This document shows positions 7,056 to 14,863 of a DNA stretch of 63,671 nt, in pieces. The stretch is from a virus. The position numbers were made by a program, and so were the translations under genes. Positions within the stretch are counted from its first letter, which is position 1; every line of letters starts with the position of its first letter. The stretch lies in IMG/VR virus record IMGVR_UViG_3300042894_002234, positions 1-63,671 of that record. One strand, given 5' to 3'. Below the pieces are notes generated by a model that was given only the letters and a program-made list of their open reading frames with translations, was not told where the DNA came from and made no database searches.

Positions 7056-8505
7056 GTATTTTAGTGGGTATACTGGAGGCAAGTCCTCCAGTAAATCCTA
7101 TACCAATGACAACTATGGTTATGGTAGTTATGGTTATGGCTGGGATGATGATGTACCTTCTACTACATCTTATGGTGGTAGATATGGTTCATCTTATGGT
7201 TCTGGCAAATCTAGTTACAAAACTAGTTATGGAAATGGTTCAACTTGGAACTGGGGTAATTTTGGTTACACAAGTATTGTAGAAGATTCTGATGATGATT
7301 TATTTATTAAGAATCATGAGAGTTACTTTACTCCAAAAGATACTGATATCTCTAAGAAGTTAAAGTATCATAACAATACTGCTGCAAATCGTAAAGTTAT
7401 TAAAGAGTATGCTAGATTCTTTTTTCACAAAATGATTGATGACAAGGAGTACTTTGATGAAAAGTTTAATGATGAATCTAAGCTATCGGAGCATGAGGTA
7501 GAGCAACTATCTCAAAAGAAGCAGATTTATGATGAACTTTGGGATAAGTATATTCCTGGTTTTACTCCATTAGAACAAGCTGTAAATGTATTTAATGAAT
7601 TAATTGGTAATTCTCCAAATCCTGAAGAACTAACTGTTTCTGAGGCACTTGATAAACTCAATAAAGAAGGTGTTGAATTTCATGAAGAAATTTATAAAGA
7701 CCCTGAAATTAATGAGTTACTTGATATGCATGAATTTAGTAAAGATTATAAATTTGAGATTATTAAATTTATTTCTATGATTAAGAACTTAGGTTCTGAA
7801 TTCAAAATTGAAAAAGAAATAGAGGAAAGAATAGTACCAAATTCTAGAATCAATACTAAGAAAATCATGCGTGATTATTCTCAAGTATATCAAGCAGATT
7901 TGTATCAGAGATTAATGCCAACATTTGATGCTAAACTTCTAACTAAATCATTGGTTATTAATACACCAATTGATAAAACAGAACATAAGCAGAAGATCAT
8001 TATTCTATTAGATTATTCTGGTAGTATGTGTGAAACTGATAAACAACAAATAGTTGTAGCAATGCTTGTAGATCGTTTGAGATATGCAATGAAAGGTGAA
8101 GCAGAAATATTCTTTAGCTATTTTGTACATGATAAGCATGAGTTACACTTTACTCATATTCATGATAGAAAATCTGCTTTAGATTTTTGGGCTACCTTTT
8201 CTACTGAACCTAATGGTGGTGATACACATCTTGGTGAAATGGTAAATCATATTAATAGTGAGATTAATGATTATAATAAATTATGTAATCTTAATATTGA
8301 TTTGTCAAAAGAGAAACCAGAAATTCTTGCTATTAATGATGGTCAAGACAGTGTAAAAACTAAAGATTTTCCCTATAAAACAAATGCTATTTCCCTCATA
8401 GATGGTCTAAATGAAGAACTTAAAGAACTTTGTTTACAGAATGATGGTAAATATGTTTATGTACATAGTGGAGGAGATTTGGAAATGTTCTCAAATAATT
8501 CTTAA
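7048..8505 (+). CDS. VWA-domain protein with Tyr/Gly/Ser-rich N-terminus (AAA+ partner 1)
   Basis: 485 residues in three parts. Residues 3-75 are low complexity, rich in Tyr, Gly and Ser, with tandem G-Y-G-S-Y-G-Y-G blocks. Residues about 90-310 are charged and helical. Residues 315-480 form a VWA domain with the MIDAS motif D-Y-S-G-S (322-326), and T-H-L-G-E supplying the later threonine. The preceding MoxR ATPase overlaps it by 8 nt. The Tyr/Gly-rich head resembles self-associating sequences, which is unusual for VWA partners. The gene is followed by a GC-rich hairpin. Confidence 0.85.
   Translation: MGKYFSGYTGGKSSSKSYTNDNYGYGSYGYGWDDDVPSTTSYGGRYGSSYGSGKSSYKTSYGNGSTWNWGNFGYTSIVEDSDDDLFIKNHESYFTPKDTDISKKLKYHNNTAANRKVIKEYARFFFHKMIDDKEYFDEKFNDESKLSEHEVEQLSQKKQIYDELWDKYIPGFTPLEQAVNVFNELIGNSPNPEELTVSEALDKLNKEGVEFHEEIYKDPEINELLDMHEFSKDYKFEIIKFISMIKNLGSEFKIEKEIEERIVPNSRINTKKIMRDYSQVYQADLYQRLMPTFDAKLLTKSLVINTPIDKTEHKQKIIILLDYSGSMCETDKQQIVVAMLVDRLRYAMKGEAEIFFSYFVHDKHELHFTHIHDRKSALDFWATFSTEPNGGDTHLGEMVNHINSEINDYNKLCNLNIDLSKEKPEILAINDGQDSVKTKDFPYKTNAISLIDGLNEELKELCLQNDGKYVYVHSGGDLEMFSNNS
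7071..7093 (+). other. Strong hairpin inside the 5' end of the VWA gene
   Basis: TACTGGAGG (7071-7079) and CCTCCAGTA (7085-7093) form a 9-bp perfect stem with a 5-nt loop. It starts 15 nt after the stop of the AAA+ gene and lies in the VWA gene at codons 8-16. There is no T-run, so it is not a standard terminator. It may protect the upstream mRNA end or limit read-through translation. Confidence 0.5.
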
Positions 8506-8511
8506 ATTTAC

Positions 8512-8536
8512 GGGGTTGTCTATAATGGGCAACCCC
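8512..8536 (+). terminator. GC-rich hairpin after the VWA gene (terminator or 3' stabiliser)
   Basis: GGGGTTG (8512-8518) pairs with CAACCCC (8530-8536), six bases after the stop at 8505. The downstream sequence CTATTTAAA is only weakly T-rich, so termination efficiency is uncertain. Confidence 0.6.
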
Positions 8537-8549
8537 CTATTTAAACCAC

Positions 8550-8957
8550 ATGAAAACAAGCTACTACAACAGATACGGAGATAATATAAATTTTGAAAAG
8601 ATTGATGATGACACAGTTGAAATGACTGGTTATAATTATGAATGGATGAGATATGGTTATCCTAATGTATATGATAATGCATATTCTGAATATTGTAAGG
8701 ATAATGAAAAACCTATAAGTTTGATAGATTTCAAATCAAAAGTTCATGAATGGAAAGAAGGAGAAAAAAATCCACTTGCACTATATGAAAATTTAGTTTA
8801 TTCAGATACATCTACAATTGATATGGTAGACCCATCAGGTGGGCCTTATATGACTGTAGGAATGAATTTAGCTAACTACTTTGAAACTAAAGATAAAATG
8901 ATAATCAAATCCATTGAAGTAAAAGAGAATTCAACAATTTTTAAAATAGAAATATGA
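8550..8957 (+). CDS. Conserved phage protein of unknown function (135 aa)
   Basis: Begins with Y-Y-N-R-Y-G-D-N and contains D-T-S-T-I-D-M-V-D-P-S-G-G-P-Y followed by V-G-M-N. I recall this pattern from other phage proteins of unknown function. It is soluble, with no signal or membrane segment. It is the first gene after the hairpin at 8512-8536 and overlaps the next gene by 4 nt (ATGA). No function is assigned. Confidence 0.65.
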   Translation: MKTSYYNRYGDNINFEKIDDDTVEMTGYNYEWMRYGYPNVYDNAYSEYCKDNEKPISLIDFKSKVHEWKEGEKNPLALYENLVYSDTSTIDMVDPSGGPYMTVGMNLANYFETKDKMIIKSIEVKENSTIFKIEI

Positions 8958-9415
8958 GAAATTTACTACACTCAATCAAATTGTTTTTTATAGGTCTTAA
9001 AAATGTATATGAGTACTTTCCCATAATCTATAAGGATAGAGATTGGGATTTTAGTTTTTATGAGAAACTTATGCTCTTTAAATTAAAGAGAATGTATAAG
9101 TGTTTGAATAAGAAACGCTGGCCTTGTGATTGTGATTTTGAAAAAAACCATTCATTAAAAGCTCTAAGAATCTGTATTAAAATTCTAGAAAGAAGAAAAA
9201 ATGATTTTTATTTTGATTTGATTAAAGATCTTGTAGATCAAGATATGGCTTTTATAGAAGTTGGTAATGGCTATAGATTATCTCCAGACTATCAGATATC
9301 TTCTAATATGGAGAAATACAATAGAGTTAAAAATGATTCTTGGGCTATTGAAAAAAGAGATTATAAACTCTACCACAAACTAATTTTAGAATACAGTGAA
9401 TACTGGTGGGATTAA
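8954..9415 (+). CDS. Conserved phage protein of unknown function (153 aa)
   Basis: A basic, aromatic-rich 153-residue protein with the signature Y-K-D-R-D-W-D-F and L-F-K-L-K-R-M near residues 30-50, a recurring pattern in phage accessory proteins of unknown role. It is mainly helical. The stop region overlaps the next ORF by 20 nt. The N-terminus is mildly hydrophobic but not a clear signal peptide. Confidence 0.65.
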   Translation: MRNLLHSIKLFFIGLKNVYEYFPIIYKDRDWDFSFYEKLMLFKLKRMYKCLNKKRWPCDCDFEKNHSLKALRICIKILERRKNDFYFDLIKDLVDQDMAFIEVGNGYRLSPDYQISSNMEKYNRVKNDSWAIEKRDYKLYHKLILEYSEYWWD

Positions 9416-9680
9416 AGCAATTTATGTAGCATGTGATTTTGAAAACATGTTTCCAATATTATCATCAGACTCATTTGACAATATGAGAAAAGCATTAGAT
9501 AATTATTGCGGTGCTGATGAAAGAAACTCAGGTAAATTTATAGCATTTTATCCTTACAATCCTAAATATCCTAGTGATTATGAAGGATATTTTGAATATG
9601 AATGTTGTACAAATGGTAACAATTGGGATAATACATATACAGATAAATTTAGAATTTACTGTGTAGGATTTAACGAATAG
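9396..9680 (+). CDS. Hypothetical small protein (94 aa)
   Basis: An aromatic- and acidic-rich 94-residue ORF with several Tyr-Glu-Tyr groups and a C-C pair, but no motif that I recognise. An internal start at 9447 is also possible; 9396 was kept because it couples to the preceding gene. It is followed by a 10-nt gap. Confidence 0.5.
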   Translation: MNTGGIKAIYVACDFENMFPILSSDSFDNMRKALDNYCGADERNSGKFIAFYPYNPKYPSDYEGYFEYECCTNGNNWDNTYTDKFRIYCVGFNE

Positions 9681-9690
9681 CACATATAGT

Positions 9691-10080
9691 ATGATAGTAA
9701 TTAACTTTACATTGTATACTCTAATACTGAGTTACAATCCTTGTGATATATTCAAACATTATAATGTTGTAGAAATGCATGGTCTTAACCTTGCAGATTG
9801 TGAAAAACATAATAACACTAATGATTCTGCATACATTGCAGGATTATGTAATTATGTACCTAAAGTAGATAAAGATTATAAAGATGGAGATCCTAAATTT
9901 GTATTCATAAACCTAAGTAGATGTAATACAGACATTGAAACATTTGGACTCATCATGCATGAGCTTATGCACATGAGCTTTGATTTGCACACCGATGAAG
10001 AAGAACTAATCACCTGGGCTGAACTTGAGTCATATAAAGTATTTGAAGTAGTAAAAAAAGCTAAAAACTATGAGAAGTAA
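9691..10080 (+). CDS. Small zincin-like protein with HExxH motif
   Basis: A 129-residue protein with H-E-L-M-H at 90-94, followed by a third His at 100 and an acidic E-E-E-L-I-T-W-A-E helix that could give the downstream glutamate of a gluzincin. This is a single small metallopeptidase-like domain. The N-terminus is hydrophobic for about 15 residues but does not look like a complete signal peptide. It overlaps the next ORF by 11 nt. It may be a protease or a structural zinc protein; activity is not proven. Confidence 0.6.
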   Translation: MIVINFTLYTLILSYNPCDIFKHYNVVEMHGLNLADCEKHNNTNDSAYIAGLCNYVPKVDKDYKDGDPKFVFINLSRCNTDIETFGLIMHELMHMSFDLHTDEEELITWAELESYKVFEVVKKAKNYEK

Positions 10081-10291
10081 AACAGCAATTGAATGGCTTG
10101 AAATGGAAATAGTAAAGCTAGAAGATACATATGCTATTCCATCTAAGATTTATGAACTTTGTGAAGAAGCAAAAGACATGGAGAAAAAACAGATAATGAA
10201 AGCTGTTGATGATGGATTTGAAGAAGGTTCTAAACTTCCTGAAGATATTACTTTAAATAATGCAGAACAATACTACAATGACAACTATTAA
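10070..10291 (+). CDS. Hypothetical small protein (73 aa)
   Basis: A 73-residue, charged, helical protein with the pattern A-I-E-W-L-E-M-E-I and E-A-K-D-M-E-K-K-Q. Related patterns occur in small phage accessory proteins of unknown role. It is coupled to both neighbours by short overlaps. Confidence 0.5.
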   Translation: MRSKTAIEWLEMEIVKLEDTYAIPSKIYELCEEAKDMEKKQIMKAVDDGFEEGSKLPEDITLNNAEQYYNDNY

Positions 10292-10766
10292 AGCTAAACA
10301 AGAAGCACTTGAAGAACAAAAGCAACATCTTATTGACATAATGAGAGCAGATGAAGAATTAGGGTTATATGAAGAACCTAAACAAATTAAATGTTACTGT
10401 GGTCATACTACATATTGTGATTGTAGTCCATTAGAAGAACCTAAACAAGAAACACTTGAACAAGCATCTTGGAGGTTTAATCCATTAAAGAAACTTGATG
10501 GTGAGTTTCTAAGAGCAGCATTTATTAAAGGTGCTGAATGGCAACAAGATAGAATGTATAGTGAGGAAGAGTCTGATTATGAAAAAATTAAACAAGCATT
10601 GATTAAATTTAGAAAAACACCAATGACATTTGTTCCTGATGAAAAAATGTATAGTGAGGAAGAAGTATTAGGTATTTTTCATGAATGGTTCTGTTATCAA
10701 ATAGACGAAGACGTTGAAATTAAATTATCATTTCAACAATGGTTTGAACAATTTAAAAAGAAATAA
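10278..10766 (+). CDS. Hypothetical phage protein with Cys-rich motif and internal repeats
   Basis: From ATG 10278 this gives 162 residues; an in-frame ATG at 10260 adds six. It carries a possible metal site, C-Y-C-G-H-T-T-Y-C-D-C, at about residue 38. Two short repeats are visible: E-E-P-K-Q twice and M-Y-S-E-E-E twice, the latter as near-identical DNA around 10555 and 10647. M-Y-S-E-E-E-V recurs in many phage accessory proteins. Function unknown. Confidence 0.6.
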   Translation: MTTIKAKQEALEEQKQHLIDIMRADEELGLYEEPKQIKCYCGHTTYCDCSPLEEPKQETLEQASWRFNPLKKLDGEFLRAAFIKGAEWQQDRMYSEEESDYEKIKQALIKFRKTPMTFVPDEKMYSEEEVLGIFHEWFCYQIDEDVEIKLSFQQWFEQFKKK

Positions 10767-11026
10767 TGGGTAATCTAAAATCAAATAAGACAAAAGAAGA
10801 ATGGGATATGCTAGTAGAAATGGCAAAAGCTCGTTTAGCTGATCAAATTGATGATATGAATGGAAACAAGGATAGTAGAGTTACCAGATTAGAAATTATT
10901 AATCATGGTGAAAATGAACGTCCTGTTGGTAGACTACTTACTCTATACAAAGAACTTGGAGATTTTAACAATATTGAATTATCATATCAAGATAATGGTA
11001 CAACTTTAAAAATATTTATAAGATGA
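10766..11026 (+). CDS. Hypothetical small protein (86 aa)
   Basis: Starts on the last base of the previous stop (TAATG). The N-terminal half is helical and charged and the C-terminal half is strand-like. No motif is recognised. Confidence 0.5.
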   Translation: MGNLKSNKTKEEWDMLVEMAKARLADQIDDMNGNKDSRVTRLEIINHGENERPVGRLLTLYKELGDFNNIELSYQDNGTTLKIFIR

Positions 11027-11262
11027 CAGGAGAATTATTGAATACTGATCATGGTTGGATGGTTTCTTATACTGAAGATGGATTACCTAAAGGTCTTTCA
11101 TTACATTATGATGATGTAGATGCTATTAATGAACTTAGGTTTACATTTGATAATATAGAAGCAAGAATAGCTAATAACCCAATTGTAGAATTTATAATAG
11201 TAGAAAACCAAAAATTAAGTGGTGTATCTAGATACGCTAAACTTACAAATCATATATTATGA
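11023..11262 (+). CDS. Hypothetical small protein (79 aa)
   Basis: 79 residues, coupled by ATGA-type overlap to the gene before it and by another to the gene after it. The sequence has alternating strands and turns (H-G-W-M-V-S-Y-T-E-D-G) but no recognised family. Confidence 0.5.
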   Translation: MTGELLNTDHGWMVSYTEDGLPKGLSLHYDDVDAINELRFTFDNIEARIANNPIVEFIIVENQKLSGVSRYAKLTNHIL

Positions 11263-11399
11263 CAAGAGTTGAAAGACTAATTGAATGGGTAGAAAATCTT
11301 CCTGTTCAAACATTTACTGAAGAAATGAAGCAAGATATCATTACTGAAATTGAATATGCTTTTGCAGATTGTACAACAGATGACATGTTAGATGAATAA
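11259..11399 (+). CDS. Small hypothetical protein (46 aa)
   Basis: A short ORF starting in an ATGA overlap with the previous gene and ending inside the first codons of thyA. The peptide begins M-T-R-V-E-R-L-I-E-W-V-E and ends D-D-M-L-D-E, an amphipathic helix with an acidic tail. Its coupling on both sides supports expression. Function unknown. Confidence 0.45.
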   Translation: MTRVERLIEWVENLPVQTFTEEMKQDIITEIEYAFADCTTDDMLDE

Positions 11400-12510
11400 T
11401 ATAGATAAACAATACTTAGATTTACTCCAAGATATCTTAGATAACGGAGTAGAAAAGAAAGATAGAACAGGAACTGGTACATTATCAGTATTTGGTAGAC
11501 AAATTAGACACAAGATGTCTGAGGGATTCCCTTTACTTACTACAAAAAAGATGGCTTGGAAAACTATTGTAACTGAGTTACTATGGTTTCTTAGAGGTGA
11601 AACTAACATTAAGTTCTTACAAGAGAATGGTTGTTTCATCTGGAATGGAGATTATGATAAATCTGGTAGAACAGATGGTGAATTAGGCCCAATATATGGT
11701 GCACAGTGGAGAAAATGGACAACATATGAACAAAATACTAAAGTAAATGGTGTCTATGATGAAAGAATGATAGATCAAATTGCAAATTTAATTGATACTC
11801 TTAAAACAAATCCAGATAGTAGAAGACTTATGGTTTCAGCTTGGAATGTAGGTGAGTTAGATCAAATGGTTTTACCACCTTGCCATTATGGTTTCCAAGT
11901 TTATACTAGAGAATTAAGTATTAAGGAACGTTTGGATTTAGCCTATAAAACATACTCAGTATTTGAACCAAGTGATTTTATTGAGGCAACTCATGAAGAA
12001 ATTGATAGATTATATCCTGTACCTAGTAGAGGAATTTCTTTAATGTGGAATCAACGAAGTGTAGATACATTCTTGGGTTTACCATTTAATATTGCATCTT
12101 ATGCATTGTTACTTGAGATTATTGCAGGTGAAGTAAACATGATACCTGATGAATTGATTGGCAACTTAGGTGATGTACATCTCTATAGTAATCATATTGA
12201 ACAAGCTAAAGAACAAATAGGTAGAGATCTAACTTATGAAGAAAGATATCGTATCTGGTTTAATAGTAATTATGAAACAGGTATGGAGTATAATCCACTA
12301 TCTATTCCAGATTTTGATAATGGATATTATGTATATACTCCTAAAAGAGTAAGAGAGCCATATGAGTTACCAAATTTGGTAATTAATACAGAGTTTTGGA
12401 ACAAAGAAGCTCAAACTATAGATGGTTGGATTCAAAGTATGCAAATTGAAGACTTTCAACTACCTAAGTATCAGTCTCATTCAGTAATTAAAGCACCTTT
12501 AAGTAACTAA
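11392..12510 (+). CDS. thyA: Thymidylate synthase (ThyA type)
   Basis: Converts dUMP to dTMP using methylene-tetrahydrofolate. Recognised by D-R-T-G-T-G near residue 23, P-L-L-T-T-K-K, the G-x-E-T-N-I segment, L-G-P-I-Y-G-x-Q-W-R and the catalytic Cys164 in P-P-C-H-Y, followed by Q-R-S-V-D-T-F-L-G-L-P-F-N-I. It is 372 residues against about 264 for the E. coli enzyme. The extra length comes from two inserts, one after the Q-W-R segment and one of about 40 residues between P-C-H-Y and the Q-R-S-x-D motif. It would supply dTMP during replication, together with UDG, MazG-like and DUF1599-like genes nearby. Confidence 0.95.
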   Translation: MNNIDKQYLDLLQDILDNGVEKKDRTGTGTLSVFGRQIRHKMSEGFPLLTTKKMAWKTIVTELLWFLRGETNIKFLQENGCFIWNGDYDKSGRTDGELGPIYGAQWRKWTTYEQNTKVNGVYDERMIDQIANLIDTLKTNPDSRRLMVSAWNVGELDQMVLPPCHYGFQVYTRELSIKERLDLAYKTYSVFEPSDFIEATHEEIDRLYPVPSRGISLMWNQRSVDTFLGLPFNIASYALLLEIIAGEVNMIPDELIGNLGDVHLYSNHIEQAKEQIGRDLTYEERYRIWFNSNYETGMEYNPLSIPDFDNGYYVYTPKRVREPYELPNLVINTEFWNKEAQTIDGWIQSMQIEDFQLPKYQSHSVIKAPLSN

Positions 12511-12513
12511 CTT

Positions 12514-12654
12514 ATGAAATTTAAAGTTTACGAAACCAGCTATCAATTATTTGTATTACCGTATATTGGTGTTACTTATGACAAAACTCTTAATGGACAT
12601 TATGAGTTGTTTTTTGGTTGGTTAAAATATGAAGCTGTAATAACTATAAAATAA
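12514..12654 (+). CDS. Small hypothetical protein (46 aa)
   Basis: 46 residues, starting 3 nt after the thyA stop. Rich in aromatic residues and strand-like throughout (Y-Q-L-F-V-L-P-Y-I-G-V). It may be an extra small beta protein. No family is recognised; length and position make it plausible but not certain. Confidence 0.4.
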   Translation: MKFKVYETSYQLFVLPYIGVTYDKTLNGHYELFFGWLKYEAVITIK

Positions 12655-12659
12655 ACCCT

Positions 12660-12806
12660 ATGAAAGTTTTAGGAATCGTGATTCTAATACTTCTGCTAGT
12701 TGCAGTTGTATATGTATATGTAAAAGGAATAGACTATATGAGAGATAATCATCCTGATTATAAAGGACATGATCTCTTTGATGAAGAAGATCAAGATTCA
12801 GTATAG
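12660..12806 (+). CDS. Small single-pass membrane protein (48 aa)
   Basis: Residues 3-21 are a strong hydrophobic segment (L-G-I-V-I-L-I-L-L-L-V-A-V-V-Y-V), followed by a soluble acidic tail (D-E-E-D-Q-D-S-V). This is a single-pass membrane protein or an N-terminal anchor. It sits between thyA and an unknown gene; the next start is 2 nt after its stop. A role in membrane-associated phage processes is possible. Confidence 0.5.
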   Translation: MKVLGIVILILLLVAVVYVYVKGIDYMRDNHPDYKGHDLFDEEDQDSV

Positions 12807-12808
12807 TT

Positions 12809-13198
12809 ATGTTTGTAGAAGTACGTTTAATCAAAAAAGATGGTAAAGTTTCATATGTTAATGTTACTGATGAGAATCAGTATAACTTAATGGTAAAACA
12901 AGTACCAGAAGGTAGTAGAATTTGTGCTATGTTTGAAATATCTTCTCAAGATGGCTCTATGGGTCAACTTGCTAAGTTACATGCTTCAATCAGAGAACTA
13001 GCTCTACACCTTGGATACGACTTTGAGGACATGAAAATGTACATCAAACATCTCTCAGGTTTTGTAACTGAAAGAGTTATTGAAGGTAAAAAGATCTCAA
13101 GAGTTAAATCATTTGCTGATTGCTCTAAAGATGAATTAGGATTTGCTATACAAATGTGTATAGATTTCTCCAACAAGATTAATAATCCTATAGGTTAG
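12809..13198 (+). CDS. Conserved phage protein, possibly NinB-like
   Basis: 129 residues. The C-terminal part (L-A-K-L-H-A-S-I-R-E-L-A, then K-S-F-A-D-C-S-K-D-E-L and I-D-F-S) loosely follows phage recombination protein NinB/Orf, with a helical core and a Ser-rich loop before the last helix. The match is by eye and weak. The last 11 nt overlap the end of the convergent gene on the minus strand, with no terminator between them. Confidence 0.45.
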   Translation: MFVEVRLIKKDGKVSYVNVTDENQYNLMVKQVPEGSRICAMFEISSQDGSMGQLAKLHASIRELALHLGYDFEDMKMYIKHLSGFVTERVIEGKKISRVKSFADCSKDELGFAIQMCIDFSNKINNPIG

Positions 13199-13508
13199 GA
13201 GCTTTTCTTTCTTGTTGTTGTTTTTGTAATTCTTCTTGAGTCATTTCCTCAACATGATTTGCATCAGTTGCAGCCTTTTCTATTATTTTTAGAAACACCA
13301 TAAGTGTTTGTAAATGATAAGCATGATCCTCTGGAGTTAATGTTGGATCATTATCCATAATTCTCTTTAGACCCTTGTCTAACTCTTCTTGATTTTCAAT
13401 AGAAGTGACAAAAACAAATAGGTCTATTACTCTAGAATACATTGTTCCTGAGAAAGGAACATTGAAAATAGCTGTATTTTTAATTGCTTTAACTTTATTA
13501 TTATCCAT
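13188..13508 (-). CDS. Minus-strand hypothetical protein (106 aa)
   Basis: A 106-residue soluble protein, helical with a Gln/Glu-rich C-terminus (E-E-L-Q-K-Q-Q-Q-E-R). It has no signal or membrane segment. Its ATG (13508-13506) overlaps the UDG start codon on the plus strand (13507-13509) in a CATG. It must therefore be read from a promoter inside the UDG gene or by read-through of the lysis cassette upstream. It converges with the plus-strand gene at 12809. Function unknown. Confidence 0.55.
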   Translation of the reverse strand: MDNNKVKAIKNTAIFNVPFSGTMYSRVIDLFVFVTSIENQEELDKGLKRIMDNDPTLTPEDHAYHLQTLMVFLKIIEKAATDANHVEEMTQEELQKQQQERKAPNL

Positions 13509-14217
13509 GATTACAATTGATTTAGAAGAGATAAAGATAAAACTTTATCAGAAATTAAAACCATCTGGTTGGGCAGATGTGTTAAAAACATTTATTTTAA
13601 GTAATGATTTTGATAAGATACTTCAAGAATTACTTAGACAATCCCAAGATGGTAAGCGATTTACACCTATGGTTAAATATTTATTTAGAGCATTTGAAGA
13701 ATGTCCTTATAATGAAACAAAGGTAATAATTATTGGACAAGATCCATATCCACAACCAAATGTTGCAGATGGTATAGCTTTTTCATGTTCAAATGATAAC
13801 TATATACAACAATCGTTAAAATATATTCATGGTGAGATAGAGAATACAGTTTATCCAAATCAAGAATATAATAGAATAACGGATTTAAAAGCCTGGAGTA
13901 ATCAAGGTGTATTATTGATTAATGCAGCTTTTACTACAACTGTAAATAAGATTGGTTCTCACTATAAAATATGGGAACCATTCATGTCTTTTTTGCTTGA
14001 TGTAATTCAATATGATAAACCAGATCTTGTGTATGCTTTCTTAGGTAAGAAAGCTCAAGAATGGTCTATTAGTATACCAGAAACTAATCACAAGTTTTTG
14101 AGAACCCATCCTGCTAGTGCTGCACATAATAAACAAGAGTATTGGCACAGTGATGATCTATTCAACAAGATTAATGCTTGTTTAATACGCCAAGGTAAAC
14201 AACAAATTATTTGGTAA
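13507..14217 (+). CDS. ung: Uracil-DNA glycosylase (family 1-like)
   Basis: Excises uracil from DNA. From ATG 13507 it is 236 residues. It shows the water-activating motif G-Q-D-P-Y-P (77-82; catalytic Asp79, with Pro in place of the usual His), V-L-L-I-N-A-A-F-T-T, and the Leu-loop region H-P-A-S-A-A-H-N (His201) in place of canonical H-P-S-P. A longer ORF starts at 13405, but its extra N-terminus is antisense to the minus-strand gene and does not fit the family. The gene lies between minus-strand lysis-type genes, which is an odd location for a replication enzyme. Confidence 0.88.
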   Translation: MITIDLEEIKIKLYQKLKPSGWADVLKTFILSNDFDKILQELLRQSQDGKRFTPMVKYLFRAFEECPYNETKVIIIGQDPYPQPNVADGIAFSCSNDNYIQQSLKYIHGEIENTVYPNQEYNRITDLKAWSNQGVLLINAAFTTTVNKIGSHYKIWEPFMSFLLDVIQYDKPDLVYAFLGKKAQEWSISIPETNHKFLRTHPASAAHNKQEYWHSDDLFNKINACLIRQGKQQIIW

Positions 14218-14646
14218 TTAGTTGATTATAAAGTAACCAGTTGCAGCTAAGAGAATAAATGTAATGATATTATATTTTGTCTTAGTTCTTCTATGTTTCT
14301 TAGACTCTTCTGCTAATTGTTTTTGTAGTTCTTTATTATAACTATCAATCATAATGATTTGATCTTCCTGTATAGAAATAATTGAATCTTTGTTTAAGAT
14401 TAAAGCGTATTGTTTATCAGTAATTTCTCTAAGAATATCTACTTGGTCTTCACAAAGATTTAATTGTTCTTTGCATTCTTTACCATTTATTAATCCTGTT
14501 GCAATCTTTCTTAATTCAACAGAATTATAGCATCTAATAGTATCCTTACCAGTTTGAGCGTATGATAGAGTCCAACTGCATAGAATTAGCAGTATTAACA
14601 AATTTAATTTTTTCACGGTAGACGTATTTGATTTTAGGTTTGACAT
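14218..14646 (-). CDS. Spanin-like protein: signal peptide, coiled coil, C-terminal membrane helix
   Basis: 142 residues. A hydrophobic N-terminus (L-N-L-L-I-L-L-I-L-C-S-W, then S-Y-A-Q) is a Bacteroidota-type signal. A helical, coiled-coil middle with paired Cys follows, then a basic stretch and a C-terminal membrane helix (I-I-T-F-I-L-L-A-A-T-G-Y-F-I-I). This is the layout of a unimolecular spanin, which fuses inner and outer membranes at lysis. The lipobox candidate L-I-L-C has Leu at -1, so lipidation is doubtful; type I cleavage at S-Y-A is the alternative. It starts inside the upstream spanin-like gene (101-nt overlap), as in Rz/Rz1 pairs. Confidence 0.6.
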   Translation of the reverse strand: MSNLKSNTSTVKKLNLLILLILCSWTLSYAQTGKDTIRCYNSVELRKIATGLINGKECKEQLNLCEDQVDILREITDKQYALILNKDSIISIQEDQIIMIDSYNKELQKQLAEESKKHRRTKTKYNIITFILLAATGYFIIN

Positions 14647-14863
14647 TTTGTAAAGTATCTAGTTTAATATATAATTCGTCAAGTTCATCATTAAGTTGTT
14701 TGTTTATATTCTCAATAGTCTCAATTTTCTTTTCAAGATTTGGATCAATAACTATACGTACTCTTTCCTCATACTTTTTAATAGACAAAAGAAATAAAAG
14801 GAACATGCAAATAATATTTGCTACTAGGCTAATTTTTAGTTGGATATCTTCAGATACTTTCAT
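14546..14863 (-). CDS. Inner-membrane spanin-like protein (Rz-like)
   Basis: 105 residues with one N-terminal membrane helix (about 11-28) and a long periplasmic coiled coil rich in Glu, Lys, Ile and Leu. This is the usual i-spanin plan. It overlaps the following spanin-like gene by 101 nt in another frame and the preceding holin-like gene by 14 nt. No enzymatic motif is seen. Together with its neighbours it forms a lysis cassette read against the surrounding early genes. Confidence 0.6.
   Translation of the reverse strand: MKVSEDIQLKISLVANIICMFLLFLLSIKKYEERVRIVIDPNLEKKIETIENINKQLNDELDELYIKLDTLQNVKPKIKYVYREKIKFVNTANSMQLDSIIRSNW

Noticed and set aside
13405-13506. N-terminal extension of UDG
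   Set aside because: The extra residues fit no glycosylase feature and are antisense to a more plausible minus-strand gene; the family-like start is at 13507.
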